Below, one piece after another: positions 46,803 through 55,316 of a stretch of 64,000 nt of DNA. Source of the DNA: JAAELZ01 sp047639475 (GTDB taxonomy: Bacteria; Pseudomonadota; Gammaproteobacteria; Arenicellales; Poriferihabitantaceae); NCBI GenBank assembly GCA_047639475.1, contig JBLIOD010000007.1:19073-83072 (forward strand). The letters are read 5' to 3'. The position numbers were made by a program, and so were the translations under genes. Below the pieces are notes generated by a model. It was not told the DNA's origin. It saw only the letters and a list, made by a program, of their open reading frames with translations, and ran no database searches. Positions within the stretch are counted from its first letter, which is position 1. Each line of letters begins with the position of its first letter.

Positions 46803-47474
46803 ATGCAAACTATTAATTTAGAACAACAAGATTTAAGAGAGCTTAATTCAACTTTGCAAGAAGCCGAGTCTGGCGAATATGAAGTCATTAACTCAAAAGG
46901 CAGTCACGCCTTGGCGGTTGGACTGAAAAACAATATCGATGTCACTATCGACGGTTCGACTGGCTACTACTGCGCTGGTATGAATCAAGAAGCGACCGTA
47001 CGCGTAACCGGTTCTGTTGGCCCAGGTGTGGCTGAGAACATGATGTCAGGTTCAGTGATCGTTGAAGGTAACGCCAGCCAATATGCGGGCGCAACTGCTC
47101 ACGGCGGCTTGTTAGTGATTAAAGGCAATGCTTCTTCACGTTGCGGTATCTCGATGAAAGGTGTCGACATCGTGGTACATGGCAACATTGGCCACATGTC
47201 AGCGTTTATGGCGCAATCTGGTAACTTGGTTGTGTTGGGTGATGCAGGAGACGCATTAGGCGACTCATGTTATGAAGCAGGTTTATTTGTGCGTGGTACG
47301 GTTAAAAGTTTGGGTGCAGATTGCATTGCAAAAGAAATGCGCTCAGAGCATATCGCCACATTAACTGATTTATTAGAGCGCAGTGGAGCGGACGCGAAAG
47401 CAGAAGAATTCACGCGGTACGGTTCTGCAAGAACGCTGTACAACTTCAATATTGACAACGCCAACGCTTACTAG
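46803..47474 (+). CDS. mgsB: N-methylglutamate synthase subunit B (GXGXG domain)
   Basis: This 223-residue protein corresponds to the C-terminal GXGXG beta-helix domain of glutamate synthase as a separate subunit. The repeats are visible as VTIDGSTGYYCAGMNQEATVRVTG, VAENMMSGSVIVEG, GGLLVIKGNASSRCG and GNLVVLGDAGDALGDS. The start is ATG 46803, four bases after the mgsA stop; an upstream in-frame start at 46746 lies inside mgsA. It probably helps form the internal tunnel. mgsC follows six bases after the stop. Confidence 0.83.
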   Translation: MQTINLEQQDLRELNSTLQEAESGEYEVINSKGSHALAVGLKNNIDVTIDGSTGYYCAGMNQEATVRVTGSVGPGVAENMMSGSVIVEGNASQYAGATAHGGLLVIKGNASSRCGISMKGVDIVVHGNIGHMSAFMAQSGNLVVLGDAGDALGDSCYEAGLFVRGTVKSLGADCIAKEMRSEHIATLTDLLERSGADAKAEEFTRYGSARTLYNFNIDNANAY

Positions 47475-47479
47475 AGGAT

Positions 47480-48823
47480 ATGAGCATGAGTGACAAACCC
47501 CAAGATAAACCCAATACACTTCCAAGACAGGCTTGGACATTTGACGAATACACCAATTCTGAAATTCGTCGTGCAGCGGCAACCGGCATATACGATATTC
47601 GTGGTGGTGGTAGCAAACGTAAACTACCTCACTTTGACGACTTAACTTTCTTAGGCGCGTCGATGTCACGTTACCCGCTTGAAGGATACCGTGAAAAGTG
47701 TGATACCAAAGTGGTTCTAGGAACCCGTTACGCTAAGAAGCCAATTGAATTGGACATTCCGATCACGATTGCTGGAATGAGTTTTGGCTCATTGTCAGGC
47801 GGTGCCAAAGAAGCACTGGGTCGCGGTGCAACGGCGGCGGGTACGTCTACCACAACCGGTGACGGCGGTATGACTGAAGAAGAACGAGGACATTCGTCTA
47901 AACTTGTATATCAGTACTTACCTTCACGTTACGGCATGAACCCCAATGACCTGCGTCGCGCTGATGCGATTGAAGTAGTTGTCGGGCAAGGCGCTAAGCC
48001 AGGCGGCGGCGGTATGTTGCTAGGGCAGAAAATTTCTGACCGTGTTGCTCATATGCGTAACTTGCCAAAAGGCATCGATCAACGCTCTGCGTGTCGTCAT
48101 CCTGATTGGACGGGTCCAGATGACCTTGAGATCAAAATACTTGAACTACGCGAAATTACTAATTGGCAGGTACCTATCTACATTAAAGTAGGGGGTGCAC
48201 GTCCCTATTACGATACAGCACTGGCGGTTAAAGCCGGCGCTGACGTGGTAGTGCTTGATGGTATGCAAGGCGGTACTGCGGCGACGCAAGAAGTATTCAT
48301 TGAGCATGTTGGTCAGCCAATATTGGCTTGTATTCGCCCTGCTGTTCAGGCGCTGCAAGACTTAGGCATGCACCGAGAAGTACAGTTAATTGTTTCTGGC
48401 GGAATTCGCAACGGTGCTGACGTCGGTAAAGCATTGGCACTGGGTGCGGATGCAGTCTCTATTGGAACTGGTGCTCTGATTGCGATTGGTGATAACGACC
48501 CTAAGTGGGAAGCTGAGTACAACGCATTAGGTTCAACTGCGGGCGCTTACGATGACTGGCATGAAGGCCAAGATCCAGCAGGCATTACTACGCAAGACCC
48601 AGATTTGATGAAGCGTTTCGACCCTGAATTAGGTGGTCGCCGTTTGTCTAATTACCTTAAGGTAATGGCGCTTGAAGTTCAAACTATGGCCCGCGCATGC
48701 GGAAAAAGCCATGTATTGAATCTTGAGCCAGAAGATATGTGTGCATTAACTGTTGAAGCCGCCGCGATGTCTGGCGTACCTTTAGCGGGCACTAACTGGG
48801 TTCCAGGAAAGGGTGGTTATTAA
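47480..48823 (+). CDS. mgsC: N-methylglutamate synthase subunit C (FMN-binding glutamate synthase type)
   Basis: This 447-residue protein is the FMN-binding catalytic domain of glutamate synthase. It has ITIAGMSFGSLSGGAKEALGRGA, GDGGMTEEERGHSS, RYGMNPNDLRRADAIEVVVGQGAKPGGGGML and the FMN-phosphate region IVSGGIRNGADVGKALALGADAVSIG. Where glutamate synthases and the paralogue at 61111 have iron-sulfur cysteines, it reads AGAYDDWHEGQDPAGITTQDP with no cysteine. It would reduce the imine of 2-oxoglutarate and methylamine to N-methylglutamate. The absence of cluster ligands is the notable point. Confidence 0.83.
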   Translation: MSMSDKPQDKPNTLPRQAWTFDEYTNSEIRRAAATGIYDIRGGGSKRKLPHFDDLTFLGASMSRYPLEGYREKCDTKVVLGTRYAKKPIELDIPITIAGMSFGSLSGGAKEALGRGATAAGTSTTTGDGGMTEEERGHSSKLVYQYLPSRYGMNPNDLRRADAIEVVVGQGAKPGGGGMLLGQKISDRVAHMRNLPKGIDQRSACRHPDWTGPDDLEIKILELREITNWQVPIYIKVGGARPYYDTALAVKAGADVVVLDGMQGGTAATQEVFIEHVGQPILACIRPAVQALQDLGMHREVQLIVSGGIRNGADVGKALALGADAVSIGTGALIAIGDNDPKWEAEYNALGSTAGAYDDWHEGQDPAGITTQDPDLMKRFDPELGGRRLSNYLKVMALEVQTMARACGKSHVLNLEPEDMCALTVEAAAMSGVPLAGTNWVPGKGGY

Positions 48824-48872
48824 ACCGCCTTACTGGAAATTGACAAAAAATGAACATTAAGAGAGAGATATC

Positions 48873-50180
48873 ATGGCTACAGATTTAGCAAAATTTGCCA
48901 AAGAAAAAGGCATTAAGTACTTTATGGTGACGTACACCGATTTATTCGGTGGACAGCGGGCAAAATTGGTACCGGCACCAGCTATCGCAGAAATGCAAGA
49001 AAATGGAGCGGGCTTTGCTGGCTTCGCAACTTGGATGGACTTGACCCCAGCGCACCCAGATATGTTGTCATTGCCAGACCCAGAGTCGGTAATTCAACTC
49101 CCTTGGAAGCCAGAAGTCGCGTGGCTTGCGGGTAACTGCATGATGGAAGGTAAGACGGTCGACCAAGCACCACGTAATATTTTAAATAAACTCATTGGTG
49201 AAGCAGCTGAGTTAGGGTTGCGCGTTAAAACGGGTGTTGAAGCTGAATTCTTTTTATTGACACCAGAAGGCGATCAAATTGCGGATAAATTCGATACAGC
49301 CGAAAAGTCATGTTATGACCAGCAAGCGGTAATGCGTCGTTATGACGTTATCACTGAAATTTGCGATGCCATGTTAGAGCTTGGCTGGAAGCCATACCAG
49401 AATGACCACGAAGACGCCAATGGCCAATTCGAGATGAACTGGGAATATGATGACGTATTGATTACGGCTGATAAGCATTCATTCTTCAAGTTTATGACCA
49501 AGTCGATCGCTGAAAAGCACGGTTTACGTGCGACATTTATGCCTAAGCCAATTGAAGGCCTAACGGGTAATGGTTGTCATGCTCACGTGTCTGTTTGGGA
49601 CATGGACGGCAAGGTAAACTTATTTGCAGACGACTCAATGGAGTTAGGTTTAGCGGAAAAAGGGCGTCATTTCTTGGGTGGTATCATGAAGCACGCTTCT
49701 GCCTTGGCAGCGATTACTAACCCAACGGTTAACTCATACAAGCGAATTAACGCGCCGCGTACTATGTCTGGCGCCACATGGGCACCGAACTCAGTAACAT
49801 GGACAGGAAACAACCGCACTCACATGGTGCGTGTTCCTGCTCCAGGACGTTTTGAGTTCCGTTTAGCTGATGGCGCGGCGAATCCTTATCTACTGCAAGC
49901 GGTTATCTTAGCGGCTGGCTTAGACGGCATACGCAATGAGCTTGACCCCGGTAAACGTTATGACATTGATATGTATAAAGATGGCCATAAAGTAAAAGGG
50001 GCACCATTATTGCCGCTTAACTTACTAGATGCCTTGCGCGCTTTCGAAAAGGACAAGGGCCTGCAAGAAGCTTTAGGTATGGAGTTTTCCAAAGCTTATG
50101 TGAAATTGCGCATGATTGAGTGGAACGATTATTGTTCCCATTTTACTGCTTGGGAACGTAACAACGCGCTTGATGTGTAA
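48873..50180 (+). CDS. gmaS: Gamma-glutamylmethylamide synthetase (type III glutamine synthetase-like)
   Basis: GmaS joins methylamine to glutamate using ATP. The 435-residue protein has the glutamine-synthetase motifs KTGVEAEFFLL, DHEDANGQFEMNWEYDD, GNGCHAHVSVWD, NSYKRINAPRTMSGATWAP and RVPAPGRFEFRLADGAANPYLLQA. It belongs to the GlnT/GmaS branch found with mgsABC in methylotrophs and marine bacteria. It lies 49 bases after mgsC. Glutamine synthesis cannot be excluded from sequence, but the neighbours mgsABC, dmmDABC and tdm favour methylamine as substrate. Confidence 0.8.
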   Translation: MATDLAKFAKEKGIKYFMVTYTDLFGGQRAKLVPAPAIAEMQENGAGFAGFATWMDLTPAHPDMLSLPDPESVIQLPWKPEVAWLAGNCMMEGKTVDQAPRNILNKLIGEAAELGLRVKTGVEAEFFLLTPEGDQIADKFDTAEKSCYDQQAVMRRYDVITEICDAMLELGWKPYQNDHEDANGQFEMNWEYDDVLITADKHSFFKFMTKSIAEKHGLRATFMPKPIEGLTGNGCHAHVSVWDMDGKVNLFADDSMELGLAEKGRHFLGGIMKHASALAAITNPTVNSYKRINAPRTMSGATWAPNSVTWTGNNRTHMVRVPAPGRFEFRLADGAANPYLLQAVILAAGLDGIRNELDPGKRYDIDMYKDGHKVKGAPLLPLNLLDALRAFEKDKGLQEALGMEFSKAYVKLRMIEWNDYCSHFTAWERNNALDV

Positions 50181-50200
50181 ATAGAAATTCGGTTTGCTTT

Positions 50201-50229
50201 AGTTAACCAAACCAAACCTTTGGTTAACT
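50201..50229 (+). terminator. Hairpin after gmaS, probable terminator
   Basis: An 11-base perfect inverted repeat (AGTTAACCAAA and TTTGGTTAACT) has a seven-base loop. It lies 20 bases after the gmaS stop. The following T run is short, so termination may be partial. Confidence 0.55.
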
Positions 50230-50261
50230 TTAGTCGTAAGAATTTTGAAGTTGGCGACGCT

Positions 50262-50284
50262 ATGCCTGCAGAATCTGCAGGCAT
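50262..50284. repeat. Perfect short palindrome downstream of gmaS
   Basis: ATGCCTGCAG and CTGCAGGCAT, ten bases each, flank the loop AAT. No T run follows, so it is more like an RNA-stabilising hairpin or a repeat-element remnant than a classical terminator. Confidence 0.6.
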
Positions 50285-50978
50285 TAGCCTGTTACTTGAA
50301 AGCTTTGCAAATTAGGCGGTATGCTTCCCTTGCGCAAGTTGAATAAAAGACCTCATTCTGTAAGTTTGAGTGTTTAGAGTAGAAGTATTTTGATTGCCAT
50401 TTAGACGTTTTCGACGACGTGGCTATTAGTTATACTGTGTTTGAAACCGCTATCGCGCACAACATGACGCGCTTGTCTTGCACTTGGAAAACCATGTTTA
50501 GGCAGGGAGTATCATCTACATGATAGGGTACTTATATACGCTTAATATTGAATCGACAGCCGAATATCGTGAGTGTGCTCACATTCAAAGATCGGCAACT
50601 TAAGACGATCACCATTGCGCTACAGTTTTACAGGCGCATGGAAGTAATCTGACACAAAACGACTTTTACCGCGGCCTATTTCACCATGAAGCTGATTCCC
50701 CTTTCAGCGAACCCATTTTACGGCTCAGATTTTAGAGCCAATGAGATTGGTGTGCTGTGCTTTAGTCAGTTTTTCCTGTTTGACGCAAATCCTGATGCGG
50801 TCCAAAATCCATTTTAATGAAAGATATCAAACTTGGCTGGAATCAGAGCGGCTGACTTATGCTAAGGGATGGAAGGGGCATTGCCCCTCGCTTTTCGGAA
50901 TGTTGAATTAAAACAAGGCCTGTGTAAGGAAGTTTAGGTGCGACGGTTTTTTAACCAGGCACTAGCCTAGTAATAACG

Positions 50979-51989
50979 TTATTGGTATTGGGATAGCCAG
51001 GTGACCAATTCTTTATGATAAGGCGTGACCCCTTTATAGTCCGCTAATTTGGGGTGTAAGCCCTTAATGACTTTATACAAGCGCTTTGCCCAGTCTGGGT
51101 TTTCGTTACATAAATCTTCCATTGACGCGAGATAGCCGCGCACACTAAATAGCATGCCATTGCTTCGAGGTAAACGAAACAACCCCTGTAATTCAACGCG
51201 TAAATGCACTAACTGCCCCGCATTTTCGGCGGTGACCGTAGACCTGTCTACGCCCCACTCATGATACGTTTCAGGAGAACTGTCCATGCGAGGATTAATG
51301 GTTAGCGTCCAGTTTAAACGCCGTACTGGTTGACCTAGCCTGATCATCAGTAGGTATTTTAGCGCACGGTCAAATACGCCTAGTTCATGGGCCACAGGTA
51401 CCGGGCCGTGCCATTGACTAAAAGACATGCCAACGTCAAAATTACCGCTCCAATCCGCTACACTGGTAGCCACTAAAGAGTCGGCAAATAAGTCATTCTC
51501 TCGTTGGTCTAGTACGACTAGGTCACCTTGATTTTGGCGGGCGATATACTCGAGTGGGGCATAAGGCAGGGTATTTTTGTTGCCAAACACGAAGCTGTCT
51601 TTAATGCCAAGCGGTTTATTCTCCCATACCCAGTTGTCGCCGTCTTTGGTCAACGTGAAATGTTCAGGGTAATCGCGCGAGTTGGACTCCATTATTAGCT
51701 CGAATACATCCCACTCGTGCAGGTCCATATGGGATAGCGAAGCGTAACGTCGTGGGTCTTTCTCCAACACGGTTCTACGCTCTTCCATTTCTGAAAGGTA
51801 ATGTTCGTCAACATCAAAAGCATGTTCGAAGATCGAACCAGGGTCGCCTCCGTCATGCATCTCCATGTTGACGCTATACATGTAATCGTCTTCAGGGAAA
51901 GGGAAGGGGAAGCGTTTAAGCGCTTCTGGGCTATTGTTATAGGTGAATTTGCCGCGCATGCTTTGCGCTGGCTTCATAGCGATGTTCAT
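50979..51989 (-). CDS. dmmC: Heme-dependent oxidative N-demethylase catalytic subunit (DUF3445), DmmC-like
   Basis: This 336-residue protein belongs to the DUF3445 family, the heme-binding PAS-like subunit of heme-dependent oxidative N-demethylase (HODM). That enzyme oxidises dimethylamine to methylamine and formaldehyde. Family-like stretches are FPFPFPEDDYMYSVNMEMHD, ASLSHMDLHEWDVFELIMES and the C-terminal WTLTINPRMDSSPETYHEWGVDRSTVTAENAGQLVHLRVELQGLFRLPRSN. It is the last gene of dmmD-dmmA-dmmB-dmmC, 25 bases after the reductase. Tdm would supply its substrate and GmaS would take its product. I do not assign the heme ligand from sequence alone. Confidence 0.85.
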   Translation of the reverse strand: MNIAMKPAQSMRGKFTYNNSPEALKRFPFPFPEDDYMYSVNMEMHDGGDPGSIFEHAFDVDEHYLSEMEERRTVLEKDPRRYASLSHMDLHEWDVFELIMESNSRDYPEHFTLTKDGDNWVWENKPLGIKDSFVFGNKNTLPYAPLEYIARQNQGDLVVLDQRENDLFADSLVATSVADWSGNFDVGMSFSQWHGPVPVAHELGVFDRALKYLLMIRLGQPVRRLNWTLTINPRMDSSPETYHEWGVDRSTVTAENAGQLVHLRVELQGLFRLPRSNGMLFSVRGYLASMEDLCNENPDWAKRLYKVIKGLHPKLADYKGVTPYHKELVTWLSQYQ

Positions 51990-52014
51990 TTAAATAGAAT
52001 GGGTTGTATGGCGG

Positions 52015-52971
52015 TTAAAGATCAAGGACTAGGTCATCATTGATCGCTCTAGAAATGCAAGGCATAATGCAATTGTTCGCTGCCTTTTCTTCGTCGCTTA
52101 GGTAGTAATCACGGTGCTCGGGTTCTCCTGATACAACATCAGTTTTACAAAACCCACAGGCGCCACCGCGACAAGAATAGGGTACCTCGACTCCGGTTCG
52201 TTCTAAGGCTTCTAACAAGCTCTCGCGTTCGCTCACGTGCACATCGCGTTGTGAGCGGGCGAGCTTCACGCTAAATGGTTGGCCTGCATCAGGAGCTTTA
52301 AATTCTTCACTGTGTATGGCCGATTGTGGCCACCCTCTGCTTTCCGCAATACGCAAGACATCTTCCACCATGCGGTGCGGGCCACATACATAGACATGTG
52401 TTCCTAATGGTTGCTTACTAAGCAACTGCTTGAAATCTAAAACTTGATCTTCGCCGCGATCGTATATGAACACCTCTTTCAGATTATTCTCAACGAGTTC
52501 TGCAACAAATGGCCCATGCTTGGCATTTCGCACTGCGTAGTGCAACTCGAAAGGGGAGTTGGTCATTTTCATGTCACGAATAAATGCCATGAAAGGGGTA
52601 ATGCCTACGCCGCCCGCTATAAATAAATGTTTGTGTGCTAACCAGTGTACTGGGAATAAATTAAATGGATTACCGACTTCAAGCTGCGATCCTACCTCTA
52701 CCTCATCGTGCATGTACGCAGAACCACCTCGTCCATTTGCTTCTCGGCGAACCGCTATTTGGTATTGTTTGAAGTCGGGCGAGTTTCTAACTAAAGAGTA
52801 CGGGTTTTTATAGCTGCGCTGTTCATCATCCATGCTGACCACGATATGGCTGCCTGCTGAGAAAGGTGTAAACGGCTCGCCGTCGTTACGTTCAAAGGTA
52901 AAGCCTTTGATTATGGGCGTTAACTGCTCAACATTAATAACCGTTACAGGAATTGAAAAGTTGGTGGTCAT
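52015..52971 (-). CDS. dmmB: Dimethylamine monooxygenase reductase subunit DmmB
   Basis: This 318-residue flavin reductase has an FAD/NAD(P) module (RSYKNPYSLVRNSPDF, FIAGGVGITPFMAFIRDM, VYVCGPHRMVEDVL) and a C-terminal plant-type [2Fe-2S] domain. The cluster ligands are SCRGGACGFC (C-x4-C-x2-C) and a later cysteine in NNCIMPC. It would pass electrons from NAD(P)H to the heme subunit. Its start overlaps the dmmA stop by four bases (ATGA), and dmmC follows after 25 bases. The layout resembles phthalate dioxygenase reductase. Confidence 0.87.
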   Translation of the reverse strand: MTTNFSIPVTVINVEQLTPIIKGFTFERNDGEPFTPFSAGSHIVVSMDDEQRSYKNPYSLVRNSPDFKQYQIAVRREANGRGGSAYMHDEVEVGSQLEVGNPFNLFPVHWLAHKHLFIAGGVGITPFMAFIRDMKMTNSPFELHYAVRNAKHGPFVAELVENNLKEVFIYDRGEDQVLDFKQLLSKQPLGTHVYVCGPHRMVEDVLRIAESRGWPQSAIHSEEFKAPDAGQPFSVKLARSQRDVHVSERESLLEALERTGVEVPYSCRGGACGFCKTDVVSGEPEHRDYYLSDEEKAANNCIMPCISRAINDDLVLDL

Positions 52972-53579
52972 TTGTAGAGCTCTTGTTTTTTAGGAATGGT
53001 GCCTGGGCTTTCCGCATCGACGCGAAAGCCTAAATAAGCGCCCATCTCACGTGAAAAATGGTCAATGTTAATGAGTGATAAGCCGCAGCCATTACACTCT
53101 GAGATATCTGTTGTAACGCCTTCATTAAGTGTTTCGCAGTGTGGGCAATACACTTGACGTGCAGAAGAGCCGTTCAGCTCCATGTTTATTTCACTTTTAT
53201 GCATGCCGTGTTTGCTGGCAAGTTGATGGATTTTCCATAAGAAGGCTTCAGAGCCACTGATGTATAAGCGCAACCCCATAAAGCTTTTTTCTAAAATGTT
53301 AGGTAAGGCTGCAAGTAACGCATCCTTGTCTTCAAATCGGCTTACTTTTGAGCAACGGTCTGTTGTAAAGTAAGCTTGAGCATAAGCCTTTTCAACGTCT
53401 TTGCCGGTATATAAGAACGTAGTGGCAGCCGAAGAAATGGTGTCGCTGTTGTTCAATAAATTGATCAAGCCGATTAAGCCATCCCCTTCGCCAATGAATA
53501 AATTCCAACGTGACAACGGGTCATGTTGAAGCTTAGTGTATTGTGGCTTGCTACGAATTCCAGAAGTGGTTTCTGCCAT
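52968..53579 (-). CDS. dmmA: Dimethylamine monooxygenase subunit DmmA
   Basis: This 203-residue protein matches DmmA of the dimethylamine monooxygenase complex, a subunit of poorly defined role. A C-terminal zinc-ribbon-like motif is seen as YCPHCETLNEGV...ECNGCG (two CxxC pairs). The N-terminal two thirds (KDVEKAYAQAYFTTDRCSKVSRFED and KSFMGLRLYISGSEAFLWKIHQLA) looks Rossmann-like, similar to a reductase substrate domain without cofactor motifs. It overlaps dmmB and follows dmmD after a 267-base gap. The call rests mostly on neighbours and the zinc ribbon. Confidence 0.8.
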   Translation of the reverse strand: MAETTSGIRSKPQYTKLQHDPLSRWNLFIGEGDGLIGLINLLNNSDTISSAATTFLYTGKDVEKAYAQAYFTTDRCSKVSRFEDKDALLAALPNILEKSFMGLRLYISGSEAFLWKIHQLASKHGMHKSEINMELNGSSARQVYCPHCETLNEGVTTDISECNGCGLSLINIDHFSREMGAYLGFRVDAESPGTIPKKQELYK

Positions 53580-53846
53580 TTGTAAAATTCAATAAATAGT
53601 GGAGGTTGCAGCATAACGTAGCGAACGCAGAAAAGACTAGGCTAAAACGAACGAAAATGCGGTGTTTATGTTTATAAATGGGCATTTTTAGTGGGTTTTT
53701 AACGACTTACTCTTGAGTACGATCGTTGTTATTTGTGCTGCAATCTCTAATGGTTAGGATTAAGCAAAGCTCGACACAGCAAATAACGACTTAAATGAAA
53801 TAAGGAGAGGTTACGCCGAGCAATAGATGCTGTGGTCAGGCTTAGA

Positions 53847-54941
53847 TTAGCCGCGCATTTTCAGCTTTTCAGGGTCATAAAATGAGATAGACGTGATCGT
53901 TGCGGTGCAATTAACATCGCCCCTAACGTCTACTTTTGTGCCTACGGCATTTTGACCAACCGGTAAGTGACCAAGGGCCAATGATTTGCCCATGCGGTGC
54001 GACCAGATAGTACTATTAAGTGTACCCACTCGCTTACCATCAATATGTAGTTCATCCCCTTCACCCACTAAATCAGTGTGATCAACTACGAGGCCGACTA
54101 GCTTAACGTTCTCTTTACCTTCGCTGGCTAATAAAGCTTCTTTGCCGCGGAAATCACCTTTGGTTTTGCTAACTGCAAAGCCAAGGTCTACTTCCCATGG
54201 GGTGATCGATTCATTCATGTCATAGGGGTAGAACAATAAAGCAGATTCGATGCGAATTTTGTCCAAGCAAGCAAATGAGCAAGGCATTACGCCGGCATCG
54301 CTGCCTGCTTCTAGAATCTTGTCCCAAATTTCGCAAATATCTTCACGCTTTGAATAGACTTCATAGCCGCGCTCGCCTGAATAACCCGTTCGTGAAATGA
54401 TCACGTCGATTCCAAATAACGTGGTTTCAGCTTGGCTGAAGAACTTAAGGCCCGCTAGATCAAGTGGTGTGTGAGGCGCCAATATTTCCAGTGCTTTTGG
54501 CCCTTGAAGCGAAACATCTTGGATGGCGTCGGTCTGCTCGACGGTCGCATTTAAACCTTTAGCGCTTTCATTAAGCATTTCCAGGGCGTGACCAGAGCCA
54601 TGTGCCACTAAGTAACGCTCTGTATCAAAACATGCAATGATGGCGTCATCAGTGATGGTGCCTTCTTCAGTAAGCACTAAACCATAGGCTGATTTGCCGG
54701 GTTTCACTTTTTTCATGTCACGAGTAAAGATGTGATCAACAACGGCTTGGGCATCTGGCCCTGTTACCCAAGCTTTCATTAAACCAGATACATCAAACAA
54801 GCCTGCGCGTTCTCGAATAGCGTCATGCTCATCTCGGGCGTCTGAAGAATAAGTCCAGGCAGTGCCGACACCAATCCAATCTTCAAGGTTTGAACCTAAA
54901 GCACGATGGCGTGAAGCTAGTTCGGATTGTAATCTTTTCAT
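53847..54941 (-). CDS. dmmD: GcvT-like tetrahydrofolate-binding subunit DmmD
   Basis: This 364-residue GcvT-fold protein probably captures formaldehyde on tetrahydrofolate during dimethylamine demethylation. It has RAGLFDVSGLMKAWVTGPDA, GTITDDAIIACF, SRTGYSGERGYEVYSKREDICEIWDKI and DLGFAVSKTKGDFRGKEALL. It is not the glycine cleavage protein, since a true gcvT exists at 24681. It is first in the operon dmmD-dmmA-dmmB-dmmC, with two ACCAA-N3-TTGGT sites upstream and the GntR regulator gene beyond. A DMSP-demethylase or sarcosine-related role is a weaker alternative. Confidence 0.8.
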   Translation of the reverse strand: MKRLQSELASRHRALGSNLEDWIGVGTAWTYSSDARDEHDAIRERAGLFDVSGLMKAWVTGPDAQAVVDHIFTRDMKKVKPGKSAYGLVLTEEGTITDDAIIACFDTERYLVAHGSGHALEMLNESAKGLNATVEQTDAIQDVSLQGPKALEILAPHTPLDLAGLKFFSQAETTLFGIDVIISRTGYSGERGYEVYSKREDICEIWDKILEAGSDAGVMPCSFACLDKIRIESALLFYPYDMNESITPWEVDLGFAVSKTKGDFRGKEALLASEGKENVKLVGLVVDHTDLVGEGDELHIDGKRVGTLNSTIWSHRMGKSLALGHLPVGQNAVGTKVDVRGDVNCTATITSISFYDPEKLKMRG

Positions 54942-54990
54942 GATGGTGACCTCGTGGGAATAATTTAGAAGCTAGGAAAAACTGAATCTT

Positions 54991-55003
54991 ACCAATTTTT
55001 GGT
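54991..55003. promoter_or_regulatory. Candidate GntR/FCD operator 1 upstream of dmmD
   Basis: ACCAA-TTT-TTGGT is a perfect inverted repeat 50 bases upstream of the dmmD start, a position suited to repression. FCD-type GntR proteins often bind short palindromes with TGGT/ACCA cores, and such a regulator is encoded next to this gap. Confidence 0.55.
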
Positions 55004-55122
55004 TTTAATTTGAAATAACTGAAGCGTGCCGGAATGCCAGCGTTCCAAAAGTTATTAACATTAAGGGCGACTATAGAGATATTGGAGCACTACTGGAATA
55101 GCTAAAATGATGCCAAATATAT

Positions 55123-55135
55123 ACCAATAGTTGGT
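55123..55135. promoter_or_regulatory. Candidate GntR/FCD operator 2 upstream of dmmD
   Basis: ACCAA-TAG-TTGGT repeats the same palindrome as the site at 54991, about 182 bases upstream of dmmD. Two equal sites could allow cooperative or looping control. Confidence 0.5.
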
Positions 55136-55316
55136 CCAATAACGAACAGCAAACTGAGTTAATGGATCAGACTCTTTCTTATGTGGCAAACAAAGACCAA
55201 CCTCACGATCGTGTTCTTATGGGTCGGCCATACTAGAGTAAGCTAGATGGGCATAGACCAATTTACTGTTCTTTGCTATGCCCATAAGTCATAGCTGAAT
55301 ACTTCTTTAGCGCTTT

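Larger units (their letters stand above)
50181..50978. other. Long gap of 798 bases between gmaS and dmmC
   Basis: No supported gene lies in this stretch between the convergent gmaS and dmm operons. It holds two tandem hairpins just after gmaS (50201-50229 and 50262-50284). A 43-codon frame at 50686-50817 begins with ATG but has no clear ribosome site or recognised similarity. The rest may be decayed sequence. Confidence 0.5.
54942..55316. other. Regulatory gap upstream of dmmD
   Basis: No gene is seen in these 375 bases. The stretch carries two copies of an inverted repeat ACCAA-N3-TTGGT, 132 bases apart, and lies between the dmmD start and the 3' end of the GntR gene. It should contain the dmm promoter. 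Confidence 0.6.

Noticed and set aside
48873..50180. Ordinary glutamine synthetase for ammonia assimilation
   Set aside because: It is adjacent to mgsABC and belongs by motif to the GlnT/GmaS branch, so methylamine is more likely, though not proven.
50686..50817. 43-residue frame in the gmaS-dmmC gap
   Set aside because: No ribosome site and no recognised similarity; kept only as a remark in the gap description.
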